From: Aurelia coerulea
Taxonomy: Eukaryota > Cnidaria > Scyphozoa > Semaeostomeae > Ulmaridae
NCBI GenBank assembly: GCA_039566865.1
Contig: CM076960.1
Coordinates: 9,026,001-9,090,000 of the forward strand
Direction: 5' to 3'
DNA length: 64,000 nucleotides
The notes under the pieces are model-generated. The model was not told the DNA's origin, did no database searches, and worked only from the letters and a program-made list of their open reading frames with translations. A program made the position numbers and the translations under genes. Shown piece after piece: positions 45,715 through 55,877 of the stretch (positions are counted from its first letter, which is position 1; every line of letters begins with the position of its first letter).

Positions 45715-46432
45715 CCGGGTGTCCCAAATAAAAGGTAACAGATTTGATTGGGGCTAGCGAGAATCGACCCCTGATAAGTTTTGAAGTACTCTTAGATAGT
45801 TAACTTGAAGATTGATACCTTATTTGTTGATATTGGTGCATCAAGAGTTGGAATATTAATCTTGAAAGTCCAAATTTGCCTCCTACTCCAAACCAGAGCT
45901 TTTGGGGTTTGGCCTAAGCTGTTAACTCGCTGTACTGTGGAATCTCCTCAATCATAGCCAACAAGCCAAGTACAAACAAGAAACCTCGTGCTTAGGAACG
46001 CATTTTAGTGGAAATCTGACTCTGAACTTTACAATCAGATTCAAGAATTTAGCCCCGAAGAGATCTCTTTCTTGATTCTATAAAAATTTTAAATTACACC
46101 TGCCTGAGAAAAGTTATTCATCAGCGAAATAAGTCCAGTAGGCTTTAACACATAGACTATCTTGCAATCTTCATTGAAATGTTTTTTTTTGCATCATCTT
46201 TCACGAAATTATTACGAAACAAGCAATCGTATATACCCAAGGGAACATGAAAAATGCTCATTCGTGCTTGGCTAGGTGTACTTTTGTAAATGCATGTTGA
46301 CTGGAGAAAAATATTCCTTGGTGACTATATGCATTAATTTGTTTGTTATTTTTCAGTTTTTTACGATCGACTCGACTTATACTCTCATCGCTAGTCCCCA
46401 TCAAATCTGTTACCTTTTTTTGGGACACCCGG
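45715..46432. mobile_element. 718-bp mariner-like MITE in a NUP210 intron
   Basis: Ends are CCGGGTGTCCCAAA and the inverse TTTGGGACACCCGG, each next to TA. The inner arms share AAAGGTAACAGATTTGAT and GGG.CTAGCGA. A longer relative in the opposite orientation is at 54769-55732. No transposase. Confidence 0.85.
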
Positions 46433-46688
46433 TATATCTGTTGCCATTTGCCGCCTCATGAGCAGAAAGTCGCAGTTTTTCGGCGGGTTAGCTTTTACAG
46501 CACCTTCGAGTGTGAAATATTTGGACTCAACAGGTAGTAGCAATAATGTTTGTTTTACCAGCTAGCTGGCCGCTTCATTTGCGCCTAACACGAGCATCCT
46601 GCCGAACCTCGCCAAAGCAGTCGGCAAAGAAATTCTTTTTTTTTACTTTGAAAGGCATGCAGGAAAGGCAGCCAAATAATAACTCATA

Positions 46689-47060
46689 CAGGATGAGTAA
46701 AAAAAACGCTCTTTGATATCAATGCAATAATAATAAAAACTGTCTTGTTTCATTGCCGATATATTGCAGGAATGTACCAGAAGGAAGCAGTTTTCATCCT
46801 CTCAAGATGATAGTACGTGCTAAAGCGTTTTCAAGTCATTACTGTAAGGTGCAAATATTAGGGAGCATCGGTCGTGATTTTAGCATCTTTTTCAAGGTTT
46901 CGCGAAGGGACTTTCTCGAGACAATCTTTTGTAAATTCTGTACGGAGTGACCGATTTCAGCCAAGAAAAATTCTAAAAGCAATTAAACACGTTGCCTATT
47001 TAATCAGATATTTCAATATATTGTTGCTTTCAAACGACGGATTTTTTCTGACTCACCCGG
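46689..47060. mobile_element. 372-bp MITE beside a NUP210 exon
   Basis: The left end CAGGATGAGTAAAAAAAACG and the right end, inverted CCGGGTGAGTCAGAAAAAATC, lie next to TA on both sides, with about 55 bp of similar arms. Its right edge is only 44 bp from the splice donor of the exon at 47105. Confidence 0.7.
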
Positions 47061-47104
47061 TACATTAGTAGACAAGACGTTTACAATAAATAGTTTAAAC
47101 TTAC

Positions 47105-47372
47105 CCTCAATATCAACATATGCTGATACTGACAGTGACAAAACTAATGACTGTCCAATTTCTGCTTCTACGGGGGTAGGCAAAAAATGCATCTCATCAG
47201 GAGGTAGGACCATGATCGTTGCTTCTCCATAGTGTTCAAGATTCTTAAGATCTCTTGCTCTTATCTTGACTATACCTAATACACCACCAGCCTTTACAAG
47301 CCCCTTGTTTGTTACAGTTGCAATGGAATATTGATCAGAGTTCCACTGGTAGTAGCCACTGCCACCAAAAGC
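47105..47372 (-). CDS. NUP210: NUP210 exon (second visible)
   Basis: 268-nt exon with the best match to NUP210 (gp210): AFGGSGYYQWNSDQYSIATV aligns with the vertebrate GGSGNFSWSSSSHLVATV block, followed by VTNKGLVKAG, IRARDLKNLEHYGEATIMV, and PVEAEIGQSLVLSLSVSA against VEARVGQALELPLRISG. It corresponds to roughly residues 470-560 of the about 1890-residue human protein, an Ig-like (BIG2-type) luminal repeat. Acceptor ttttttgcag/GC and donor GAGG/GTAAGT are clear; it starts in phase 0 and ends with one spare base, fitting both neighbours. The longer open frame continues into introns on both sides and is not all coding. Confidence 0.9.
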
Positions 47373-48120
47373 CTGCAAAAAATCGCTCTGGAAGTTACTT
47401 TTAAGCTGGGCTCTGTAAATATGCAATGGAAGCAATAGCTGGATCCAAACGACGAAATTATGTTTAAAAAATCTCTCAATTGATTTTGGAAAGTTTCCCA
47501 AATTTTCTGTTGTTGGCGCTTACACGAAGGCAAAATTGATTCTAGCTAGGGACGTTCAATAGCCTTGCAAATGCAATGAATTAAAAAATCTGATACTTTA
47601 CAAGCTTTCTAACTTTGAACTTAAGCTATACAATTGGAAAGCCGCCACATGGTTGCATATATCACAGAGTAGGCTTGAATGTCATTTGGGAATCAAATGC
47701 TCACTTAAATTCTAAGTTCACAGACATAACTCATAGACTAGAATACGATTTGCAGTACAGTTTAAGATTATGGCTCAGGATAATTTCACAACATGTCACT
47801 TCTTCAAGATAGGACTCCAATTTCTCTATTTCTAGAACGCATAAAGCAATTAACTAGCTTCAGGGCCGTAGGAAGAAGCTTCGGATTGGGGGGGGCAATT
47901 GTTCTTAAAACAATAGAGAACAATACATCTAATGAATTCGTGTGACGTAGCACCATTGTTTTCAAGATTATTGGGGGGCATGAGCCCCATCTGCCCCCCC
48001 CCCCGCTTTCTAAGGGCCTGACTAACTTGAATTTGTTGCTAAATCAGTCAGTGAATAAAACATAGCCCAAACGTCAAATATTCATTTATTTTCTAATCGG
48101 AAATGGACAAAAAGACAAAC

Positions 48121-48276
48121 CTTCAATTGAACAGTGTATAAACTTTCGCTTGCTAATGCTGGTTCACATGGGAAGATCACAAGGTTAGGCACAATTTTGA
48201 TAGGATCAAAAATATCGACGATCTGTTCTCCTGATATTGCTGGTTGCATATTGAGGAAATTTGTACCATCTTCAGT
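48121..48276 (-). CDS. NUP210: NUP210 exon (first visible)
   Basis: 156-nt exon of 52 whole codons, phase 0 on both sides: TEDGTNFLNMQPAISGEQ, then IVDIFDPIKIVPNLVIFPCE and SESLYTVQLK. It aligns with vertebrate NUP210 around [20 protein letters not shown] just before GGSGNFSW, the correct order relative to the next exon. Acceptor tcatcttag and donor AAG/GTTTGT. Earlier exons should lie at higher coordinates but none is recognisable to 64000, so either a very long intron full of mobile DNA separates them or this is a gene fragment. Confidence 0.8.
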
Positions 48277-48934
48277 CTAAGATGAAATATCAATTACCTT
48301 TTTTATTGAAAAGCCTTCATCAGCATAAAGGAAGCAAGACCTATTTTTTTAAAAAAACAAATGTTCCACTTTCAACAAGACAATGCTACATCTGAGACAA
48401 GATGAGTCCAACTGCGCCTAAGGCCATAGTGGCTAAATTGTTTCATCTAAGATTGGAATGGAAGATTTACAAATAACGTTCAAAGAAATGAATGCAAGAT
48501 CTCAAGTCATACGAGTGCTGGGTGGCAGAAAAACATCAGTAACCTTGGTGGCTGTTTAAAGACTGCCATATATAGTGCCCTCTTTACCCTTTCACAGTGT
48601 TAAGTGCAACTTTGTCAGGCATCCTTTTAAACTAGAGTCGGCTAAATAAATTAACACTATGCATGATCTGATGAATGTAAATGTTTTGGCGGTATCACAA
48701 AGACAGACTAGGACAGACAAGTCGTCTTGAAAGGAAAGAGCGACTTGTTCCGAATACCCAGGGGGGGGGGGGGTAACTCCTATATGTAGCTGAACGGGGA
48801 CGTGCCGCCCGTAAGGATGGGATCGAAAGCTTCAAAATCCCTAAATATGGGTCTCAAAATGTAGCGATTCCAATAGAAATGGGTTGGTTTTACTGTCCTG
48901 AAACCTTAATAATGGGTTTCGACGAAATGATTTT
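48277..48934. other. No gene recognised; poly-G run
   Basis: Presumed NUP210 intron. A run of about 13 G residues near 48760-48772 may be an assembly weak point. A G-rich/C-rich palindromic patch lies on the other side of the exon at 47880-48005. Confidence 0.4.
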
Positions 48935-49980
48935 GATATTGGGAGATGCATTCTAAGCCTAAGTAAAGGATCTTTCTTCAAAATTTTCTTCGCGCTCTAA
49001 TTCATAGGATAACTGTTACAAAACTATCAAAGTTTTCTTGTCGCCAATGGCAAGCATGATATTGGGAGATGCATTTTAAGCCAAAGTAAAGGATCTTTCT
49101 GCAAAATTTTCCTCGTGCTCTAATTCATAGGATAACTGTCACAAAACAAGCAAAGTTTTTCTTGTCGCTAATGGCAAGCATGATATTGGGAGATGCATTT
49201 TAAGCCAAAGTAAAGGATCTTTCTTCAAAATTTTCCTCATGCTCTAATTCATAGGATAACTGTCACAAAACAAGCAAAGTTTTTCTTGTCGCTAGTGCCA
49301 AGTATGGTATTGGGAGATGCATTCTAAGCCAAAGGAAAAGGATCTTTCTTCTAACATTTTCTTCGCGCCCTAATTCATAGGATAACTGTCACAAAACTAT
49401 CAAAGTTTTCTTGTCGCTAGTGGCAAGTATGATATTGGGAGATGCATTCTAAGCCAAAGTAAAAGATCTTTCTTCTAAAATTTTCTTCGCGCCCTAATTC
49501 ATAGGATAACTGTAACAAGACAATCAAAGTTTTCTTGTCGCTAGTGGCAAGTATGATATTGGAAGATGCATTCTAAGCCAAAGTAAAGGATCTTTCTTCT
49601 AAAATTTTCTTCGCGCCCTAATTCATAGGATAACTGTCACAAAACTATCAAAGTTTTCTTCTCGCTAGTAGCAAGTATGATATTGGGAAATCCATTCTAA
49701 GGCAAAATAAAGGACGTGGCCCCAAAATTTTCCTGGGAGCTTTACTCCCAGACCACCTAATTTCAACCCCCCCCATTTAATTTACCCTGGCCACGCCAAT
49801 AATTGTAAGCCAAAGTAAAGGGTGTTTCTTCAAAATTTTCCTCGTGCTTTCATTGACAGGATAGCTGTCACAAAACTATGAAGGTTTCCTCGTCGCTAAA
49901 GGCAAGCATGATATTGGGCGATGAATTCTAAGCCAAAGTAAAGGATGTTTCTTCAAAAATAGTCTTCGTGGTATTGGAAG
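48935..49980. repeat. Minisatellite, ~124-bp unit, 8-9 copies
   Basis: Units start with GATATTGGGAGATGCATT at 48935, 49058, 49182, 49306, 49431, 49555 and 49679, a period of 123-125 bp. Each contains TAAAGGATCTTTCTTC, TAATTCATAGGATAACTGT and CAAAGTTTTCTTGTCGC. Two or three degenerate units follow from about 49795 to 49980, after an interruption with C-rich sequence. Confidence 0.92.
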
Positions 49981-50417
49981 ATGCATTCTAAGCCTAAGTA
50001 AACAGCGTGGTCCCAAAAATTTTCCTAACGCCTTGCCCCCAGACCCCTCATTTAATTTGCCCCATGTTGCAACAAATTTTCTTGTGGGCTTCGTCCCCAG
50101 ACCGTCACATTTACATTAGTCACTCAGATGTCTGAATCTAGCCTTGGGGCAGGTCAGGGTGTCAAAGAGTAAGGGTACAAAAGTTGGAAGATTGCCAATC
50201 TCGTCAGAAACTTGACGACTAGAGCCACATCGCCCTGTTCCGATCACTGAAAGAGAAACCTTGAGTTACTTGGTCTATGTAAATTTTATCGGAAAAGTTA
50301 ATGCTAATGAATTATTCCTTATTTCATAGTTTAAAATATAGAAACAAGTTATTATACATTCAGCGACCGTCTTCTGTAAAATCGTTGTCGGAAAACACAG
50401 CGATAAAATCGCGATAT
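49981..50417. other. No gene recognised
   Basis: Between the minisatellite and the truncated end of the non-LTR RT. Contains CATCGCCCTGTTCCGATCAC at about 50230, also present at about 26920 beside another RT relic. Confidence 0.4.
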
Positions 50418-51668
50418 CTTCATTCGTTTAGGGTATGCCTTGGAAGGTATTTTGAGAGATATTCCTGCAAACCAATGCCCTTCCTTGTTTTAGAGATCGC
50501 TGATTTGATATGAGCTGAGAAAGATAGCTTTATGTCCAGGATAATTCCTAAATGTTTATGTTCATTCACTTTCTTGACTGGTATGTTGTTAAAGAGAATC
50601 ACTGGATGATCAATTTCGATTTTTTTCCTTGAAAATGTTAATTCAACAGCTTGTTTCTGCGGATCTGGATTAAAGGACAGTCTTCAAGCTTCAACCCACC
50701 GACTTATCAAGTCCAAGTCATGGTTCATGTCATTGGCAGCTGCATTTGAATCTTCTACCACAGTGAACAACGATGTATCATCAGCAAATAACTTAACATT
50801 GCACTTCAAGCCTACAGCTAGATCATTTATATACACAAGGAAAAACAAGGGTCCAAGAACAGAGCCCTGGGGCACCACTGCAGAAATATCTCCTCAATTT
50901 GAACTCTGTCCATTCAGTACTATCCTCTGCTTTCGATCCTTGAGAAAGCTTTGGATTAAAAAAAGAAGTTGTCCCGAGACACCACATCGCTTTAATTTAT
51001 AAATTAGACCATCCTGCCATACCCTATCAAATGCCTTAGAAATGTCAAGATACACAGAACGAACATCAAGGGGAGGGTTACAGTCAAAAGCATTAAATAT
51101 TGTGTGTGTTATTGAGAGTAACTGGTTGATGGTTGAGTCTCCTGGGCGAAAACCTGATTGATTTGGGTTAAGAAGTTCATGTGATACAAGATGCGAGTAA
51201 AGAGAATCATATATGAGTTTTTCAAGTATTTTCCCAAAAATTGGTAAAAGAGAAATAGGACGGTAATTCCCCTTCAAATTTTTCTCATTTTTCTTATGAA
51301 CCGGCACTACATTGCATATTTCCAAATTTTGGGAAATAAACCACGCCTCAAACAATTTGTGAAAATTATCTTGAGTGGCAGAACCAATGCAACATCGCTC
51401 AACTTTATCTAATGGAGATTGTGGTGACCTGGGTATTCTTTTTGTAACGCCATCTGCTACATTAACAAAAAAGTCATTAAAAAGAGTAGCCAACGTTGAA
51501 GTATATGTTGTCAAATTTCCATTTGCATCCTTTACTTTGTTAGTGGCATTAACTTGAGAAATCTTGATATTAATTACGGATTTTATCCCAGTCCACAACA
51601 GTTTCATATTGTTACTATTTACACTGAAATAGTTATGAAAATACTTTGCCTTGCTTTCTTTAAGTTCT
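50418..51668 (-). pseudogene. Non-LTR retrotransposon RT, split from its endonuclease
   Basis: Reverse transcriptase of a jockey/CR1-like element: ELKESKAKYFHNYFSV, then NLKGNYRPISLLPIFGKILE, SGFRPGDSTINQLLS, YLDISKAFDRVW, VVPQGSVLGPLFFLVYINDL, LFADDTSLF (FADD box), and EHKHLGIILDIKLSFSAHI. A stop after the NGQSSN segment and another after SRWVEA break the frame. It ends abruptly near 50418 at RHTLNE, before the thumb. Its upstream part is at 52878-54190; a Penelope-like element separates the two. Confidence 0.85.
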
Positions 51669-52864
51669 TAGGGCGAGTACGACGACAAAAAACATCCTGT
51701 TCACTGACTCATATTTCATAATCAATAAGTTAGAAAATTGACAAGTCCATGTTATAATTAGAGTGACATAAATCAAGTGACATAAATCAAGTGGCTAAGC
51801 CATATTAAATTAGAACGTTTCGAACCTTCCTAGGTCCATCCTCAGCAAGTTGACTGGGTGGAGTAACGATTAAATACTGAAAGAGATACACGCTGGTGAG
51901 AATTGGGAATAGTCCAAAAAAGGGCAAAATAGCCATATAAAGATGAAGCTGTGTGCAAAAGGGGAGAAAAACAACTAGAGAAACCGGTAAAAACCAGTAA
52001 TACTGGTAGAAAACGGAAACAAACAACTCAGAACAGTACCAGGGGGATTGAGGATTGCTGAGAATTAAGGGAAGGGTGGTCCCGAAGGATTAAGAGACTT
52101 TCGTGAATAAGAAGGTCAAAAGAATTCTCAGTTTTGCTGAGAATATCAAAATCTTCAAGGGATCCATTATGGCCGGACTTAGAAATGTGGTCCCCAATGG
52201 CAGAACAGTTACTTTTTATCTTTTGACCTGCTTTGTTGATTCCCAAGTGCTCTCTACAGCGGGTAACTAAATTACGGGTTGTTTTCCCATAGTACAAGGC
52301 ATGGCAGCCAGGACACTTATATGAGTAAACTACAGAAGAGCACATGAGAATAGCGAAGCGGTCTTTAAACCTAAAATATGATGCTAAACGCTTAGGAGAA
52401 TTGAAAATAACCTTAAGCTTGAGATTAGGGTAACATTGTTTAAAGAGCCTTGTAAGCTTAGTTTTAACTTGCAAACTATAACTTCCTAGAAAGGGGAGGC
52501 AGAACATAAGAAACTGCTTTTCTTCGCGAGTAGGTGGAGGCCTTTTACTAAACTGCTGATCCAAGAAAGTTTTAATGACACGATCAACAAGTGGCACAGG
52601 GAAATAGTTTTCTTTCAAAATTCGTTTTATTCTAACAACCTCATCATGAAAATTAAAATACGTAGAACATATGTGAAAAGCGCGGTACACTAGAACCCTA
52701 ATTAAATTAACCTTGTATTCATTAGGCGAGAGAGATCCAAAATCAGTGTAAAGTCCTGTAAAAGTCTTCTTCCTATATAAGCTAGTAGAGAAACTATTTT
52801 GATCATGAGTGACTGGCACATCTAGAAATGGTAGTGTGTTGTCCATTTCGAGTTCAACAGTAAA
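51669..52864 (-). mobile_element. Penelope-like element, 5'-truncated, 13-bp duplication
   Basis: It carries the end of a Penelope-type RT (MDNTLPFLDVPVTH and a helical thumb) and a GIY-YIG endonuclease at its C-terminus (SYKCPGCHALYYGKTTRNL, CREHLG, HISKSGH, ESLLI). The coding part ends at 52028; about 360 bp of 3' sequence with a hammerhead-like motif follow. TTCTTTAAGTTCT is present immediately outside both edges (51656-51668 and 52865-52877), an exact 13-bp duplication of the host non-LTR sequence. Confidence 0.92.
51813..51847 (-). ncRNA. Candidate hammerhead-ribozyme-like motif of the Penelope element
   Basis: On the minus strand: CTGAGGA (51839-51845; the CUGANGA box), T, stem GGACC, loop TAGGAA, stem GGTTC (five pairs, one G-U), then GAAAC (51817-51821). 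Penelope-like elements are known to carry hammerhead motifs in this region. The extra T and uncertain stems I and III leave its activity open. Confidence 0.4.
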
Positions 52865-52909
52865 TTCTTTAAGTTCTATGGCAACTCTGTTTCTAAACTG
52901 TTCGTACAA
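52028..52909 (-). CDS. Chimeric open frame: non-LTR start fused to Penelope RT/GIY-YIG
   Basis: A 293-codon frame. Its first residues (MYEQFRNRVAIELKE) come from the interrupted non-LTR element (52865-52909) and the rest, from FTVELEMDNTLPFLDV on, from the Penelope-like insert. The GIY-YIG part occupies about residues 205-285. The host element normally continues ELKESKAKYFHNYF, which is found at 51668 on the other side of the insert. There is no sign that the fusion is used; it is an accident of insertion, and the protein lacks the RT catalytic core. Confidence 0.7.
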   Translation of the reverse strand: MYEQFRNRVAIELKEFTVELEMDNTLPFLDVPVTHDQNSFSTSLYRKKTFTGLYTDFGSLSPNEYKVNLIRVLVYRAFHICSTYFNFHDEVVRIKRILKENYFPVPLVDRVIKTFLDQQFSKRPPPTREEKQFLMFCLPFLGSYSLQVKTKLTRLFKQCYPNLKLKVIFNSPKRLASYFRFKDRFAILMCSSVVYSYKCPGCHALYYGKTTRNLVTRCREHLGINKAGQKIKSNCSAIGDHISKSGHNGSLEDFDILSKTENSFDLLIHESLLILRDHPSLNSQQSSIPLVLF

Positions 52910-54190
52910 ACGTTTTGCTGCTGCATCCGGTTTTTTTCCTCAACTTCTTAAAGGGTTTGTGCAAGGTTAAAAGCTTGCATTTGCAGAGAGCAGAAGATCT
53001 AAAATACCCCATTCAAATCGAAGTTGCACACAATGTCAACAAAGGGTAGCCTAAGAATGAGATTTTTATCTTGCTAAGAGACAATGCTGTGTCTGAGTTA
53101 TTTCTTTGTTCTATTTATAGAGGAGCCTATTTACCATTGCACACTTACTTTAAGAGTTTCATCCCTTAGACGCATCATTTTTTTAATCCTACTGTTTATC
53201 CATGGCTCGTTCCGTAGTTTTATGTCTTTTTTGTAAGTTTCTTCAATGGAGCATGCTTTTCGACAAGTTTGTCAAGATTAGCAAGGAATCTATTAAATTT
53301 AGTATTTACATCACTTTGATTGTCATTCAAGTAATCAAAGTCAAGGTTCTGAAAGCCTGCAAGAAATCTTTCCTGATCAAATTTTGAATAGCCATGTTGA
53401 TAATATCAGAGATTATATTGGTGAAAACTGCCTTTTTAATAATCAAAAACCTGTGGAAAGTGATCAGCAACTTGTGTTAAGATGTTACCGCTTTTGATGT
53501 CTTAGTTCCAAACATTTGAGAAAATATTATCAGTAACAGTGGAAGAATGGTCAGATACTACAGGATAGATTATATATGGAAGAAAATGTCGAGAAAGAAG
53601 AAGACTGACAAAATCACAGGAAGGAGTATGAGAGTCATACTTTAGTAAGTTAATATTGAAATCACCTAAGATGAAAACATGATTATTCGCAACAGAGGGG
53701 TTAGATAAAGTCCTTTGAATACATTCATTGAAATGTTCAATTTTAGAACTTGGATGTCGATACGCACAACAAAACAAAATAGTTTTGTCTTTTGAATTTC
53801 CAATTTCAGTCTAAACTGTCTCATACTCATCACTGTCACTGACCAAGTCTGGTCTTGGAATAGGGCCCAGACCAGTTTTGATGTAAATACCAACACCACC
53901 ATTTTGACTTTGAGACTTTGATAAAAGAAAGGTGTAAATAGGAAAGTTTACATTTGTGCTCAGTGGTCTTGCAAATGAATCCCAAGTTTCAGAAACAGCA
54001 ACAACATTGAGATCAATGTTACGATAAACTAGCAAAGACTAAAGTTCAGCAAAGTGACAGGAAAGACTTCTTATATTCATATGTAAGAGGGAAAGATCAG
54101 TAGGAGAAGTATCAGAAGTGGATAAATCTTGAAAATTACCGAAGAAAAGGTCTACAAATGACCTGAAATGTTTTTCCTATAAAGGTGCAT
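52878..54190 (-). pseudogene. Endonuclease and linker of the split non-LTR element
   Basis: APE-type endonuclease: LSLLHMNIRSLSCHFAEL (about 54110), then LNVVAVSETWDSF (catalytic E), SQNGGVGIYIKTGL, CCAYRHPSS, HVFILGDFNINLLKYD (D and N) and VVSDHSSTVTDNIFSN (SDH). Stops near 54042, 53820 and 53505 and frame changes break it. The linker with KKLRNEPWINSRIKKMMRLRDETLK runs at about 53150-53220 and continues to the Penelope insertion. On the same strand and in the right order for the RT at 50418-51668. Confidence 0.85.
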
Positions 54191-54350
54191 AACTATGGAA
54201 CAGCCTGACAGCCGAGTCAAAGCAGGCAACCTCTCTGCACAGTTTCGATAAAACTATTTAGAAACAGTTAATTTTTTCTTTCGTTTTTGATAGTAAGTTC
54301 TGAACAATTGTGTATATATCAGTTGTTTGCATGTGTGGCTATGATTCTTT

Positions 54351-54602
54351 ATATGTACACGAAGATTTTGATTATAAATAAAACGCATAGCCTTAAATAT
54401 AATAATAGACGTTTGGTGCATAACCCTTCAACAGTAATAACGAAGCAGAAAGAACAGTAAGAAACTAGACTAGGTTCTAACGACCCAATCGTACTCTGCT
54501 TCGTTATTACTGATGAAGGGTTATGCACCAAACGTCTATTATTATATTCAAGGCTATATGTTTTATCTATAATCAAAATGTTCGTTACATTAGTGTACAT
54601 AG
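54351..54602. repeat. Inverted pair of Penelope-type 3' termini
   Basis: Arms of about 90-105 bp (54361-54449 and 54494-54583, with weaker extension outward) around a 44-bp loop. Each arm, read outward from the loop, gives CTG(A/T)TGAAGGGTTATGCACC followed by AAACGTC, a hammerhead-like order of CUGANGA, stem and (G)AAAC. Two termini therefore lie head to head. 54603-54766 shows nothing else. Confidence 0.65.
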
Positions 54603-54768
54603 GTTTAAATATTGTAAATAAGGTTTTATGGTTTAATATAATTAATAGCTTTTTACTTTATTTCCTTAGATTGTAATTAACGTTTTATCAGAAGGCCCCT
54701 TGAAAATCACCTTTTGTTGAAGGGCAACCCTCCTTAAAAGAATTAAATATGAAAATATAAATGAAATA

Positions 54769-55732
54769 CCGGGTGTCCCAAAAAAAAGGTAACAGATTTG
54801 ATGGGGACTAGCGATGAGAGTATAAGTCGAATCGATCCCAAATAACTGTTGGAGTACTCTTCGATAGTTAACTTGAAGATTAATACCTCGTTTGTTGATA
54901 TTGGCGCATCAAGAGTTGAAATATTAATCTCGAAAACCAAAATTTGCGTCCATCTACAAACCAGAGCTTTTGGGTTTTGGCCTAAACAGCTAACGCGCTG
55001 GTTAGGGGAATCTCCTCAGTCAAAGACATTATTTGACAAGGATCGGTCCTTTGGGTACCCGTTTGAAATGAACGTAAAAACTGAAAACTAACAAACAAAT
55101 TAATGAATATAGTCACCAAGGAATATTTTTCTCCAGTCAAAATGCATTCACAAAAGTATACCAAGCCAAGCACGAATGAGCATTTTTTATGTTCCCTTGG
55201 GCATATACGATTGCTTTTTTTTCTTAAAAATTTCGTGGGAGATGATGCAGAAAACATTTCATTCAAGCAATGAAGATTGCAAGATAGTCTATGTGTTAAA
55301 GCCTACCGGGCTTATTTCGCTGATGAATAACTTTTCTCTGGCAGGTGTAATTTAAAGCCTTTGTAGAATCAAGAAAGGGGTCCCTTTGGGGCTAAATTCT
55401 TAAACCTGATTGTGAAGGTCAAAGTCAGATTTCCACTAAAATGTGTTCCTAAGCATGAGGTTTCTTGTTTGTACTTGGCTATGATTGAGGAGATTACACA
55501 GCACAGCGAGTTAACAGCTTAGGCCAAACTCAAAAGCTCTGGTTCGGAGTAGGACGCAAATTTGGACTTTCAAGCTTAATATTCCAACTCTTGATGCACC
55601 AATATCAACAAATAATGTATCAATCTTCAAGTCAACTATCTAAGAGTACTTCAAAACTTATAAGGGGTCGATTCAACTTAAATTCTTATCGCTAGCCCCA
55701 ATCAATTCTGTTACCTTTTTTGGGACACCCGG
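54769..55732. mobile_element. 964-bp mariner-like MITE
   Basis: Ends CCGGGTGTCCCAAAAA and the inverse, each beside TA (54767-54768, 55733-55734). The arms are about 200 bp or more, sharing GGTAACAGA.TTGAT, CTAGCGAT, GTTGATATTGG and CATCAAGAGTTG. Same family as 45715-46432, in reverse orientation and about 245 bp longer. Confidence 0.88.
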
Positions 55733-55877
55733 TATGAAAACTCTGGTACTTTAGCCAGTAATTGCTTGCTTCCAATTACAGTCGCGGCCAAAAATTTTTA
55801 AGGCCACATTATTGTCAACAACGTTTCTTGGCGTAACGATATGAAACCCTACTACTCTGCCTATTTTACTCTCTTGG

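Noticed and set aside
47013..47501. Whole 162-codon minus-strand frame as one NUP210 exon
   Set aside because: Homology to NUP210 is confined to 47105-47372 and both edges are good splice sites; the rest is intron read-through.
48935..49700. CRISPR-like regular repeat
   Set aside because: The entire ~124-bp period is conserved with no unique spacers, in eukaryotic intron-like DNA; it is a minisatellite.
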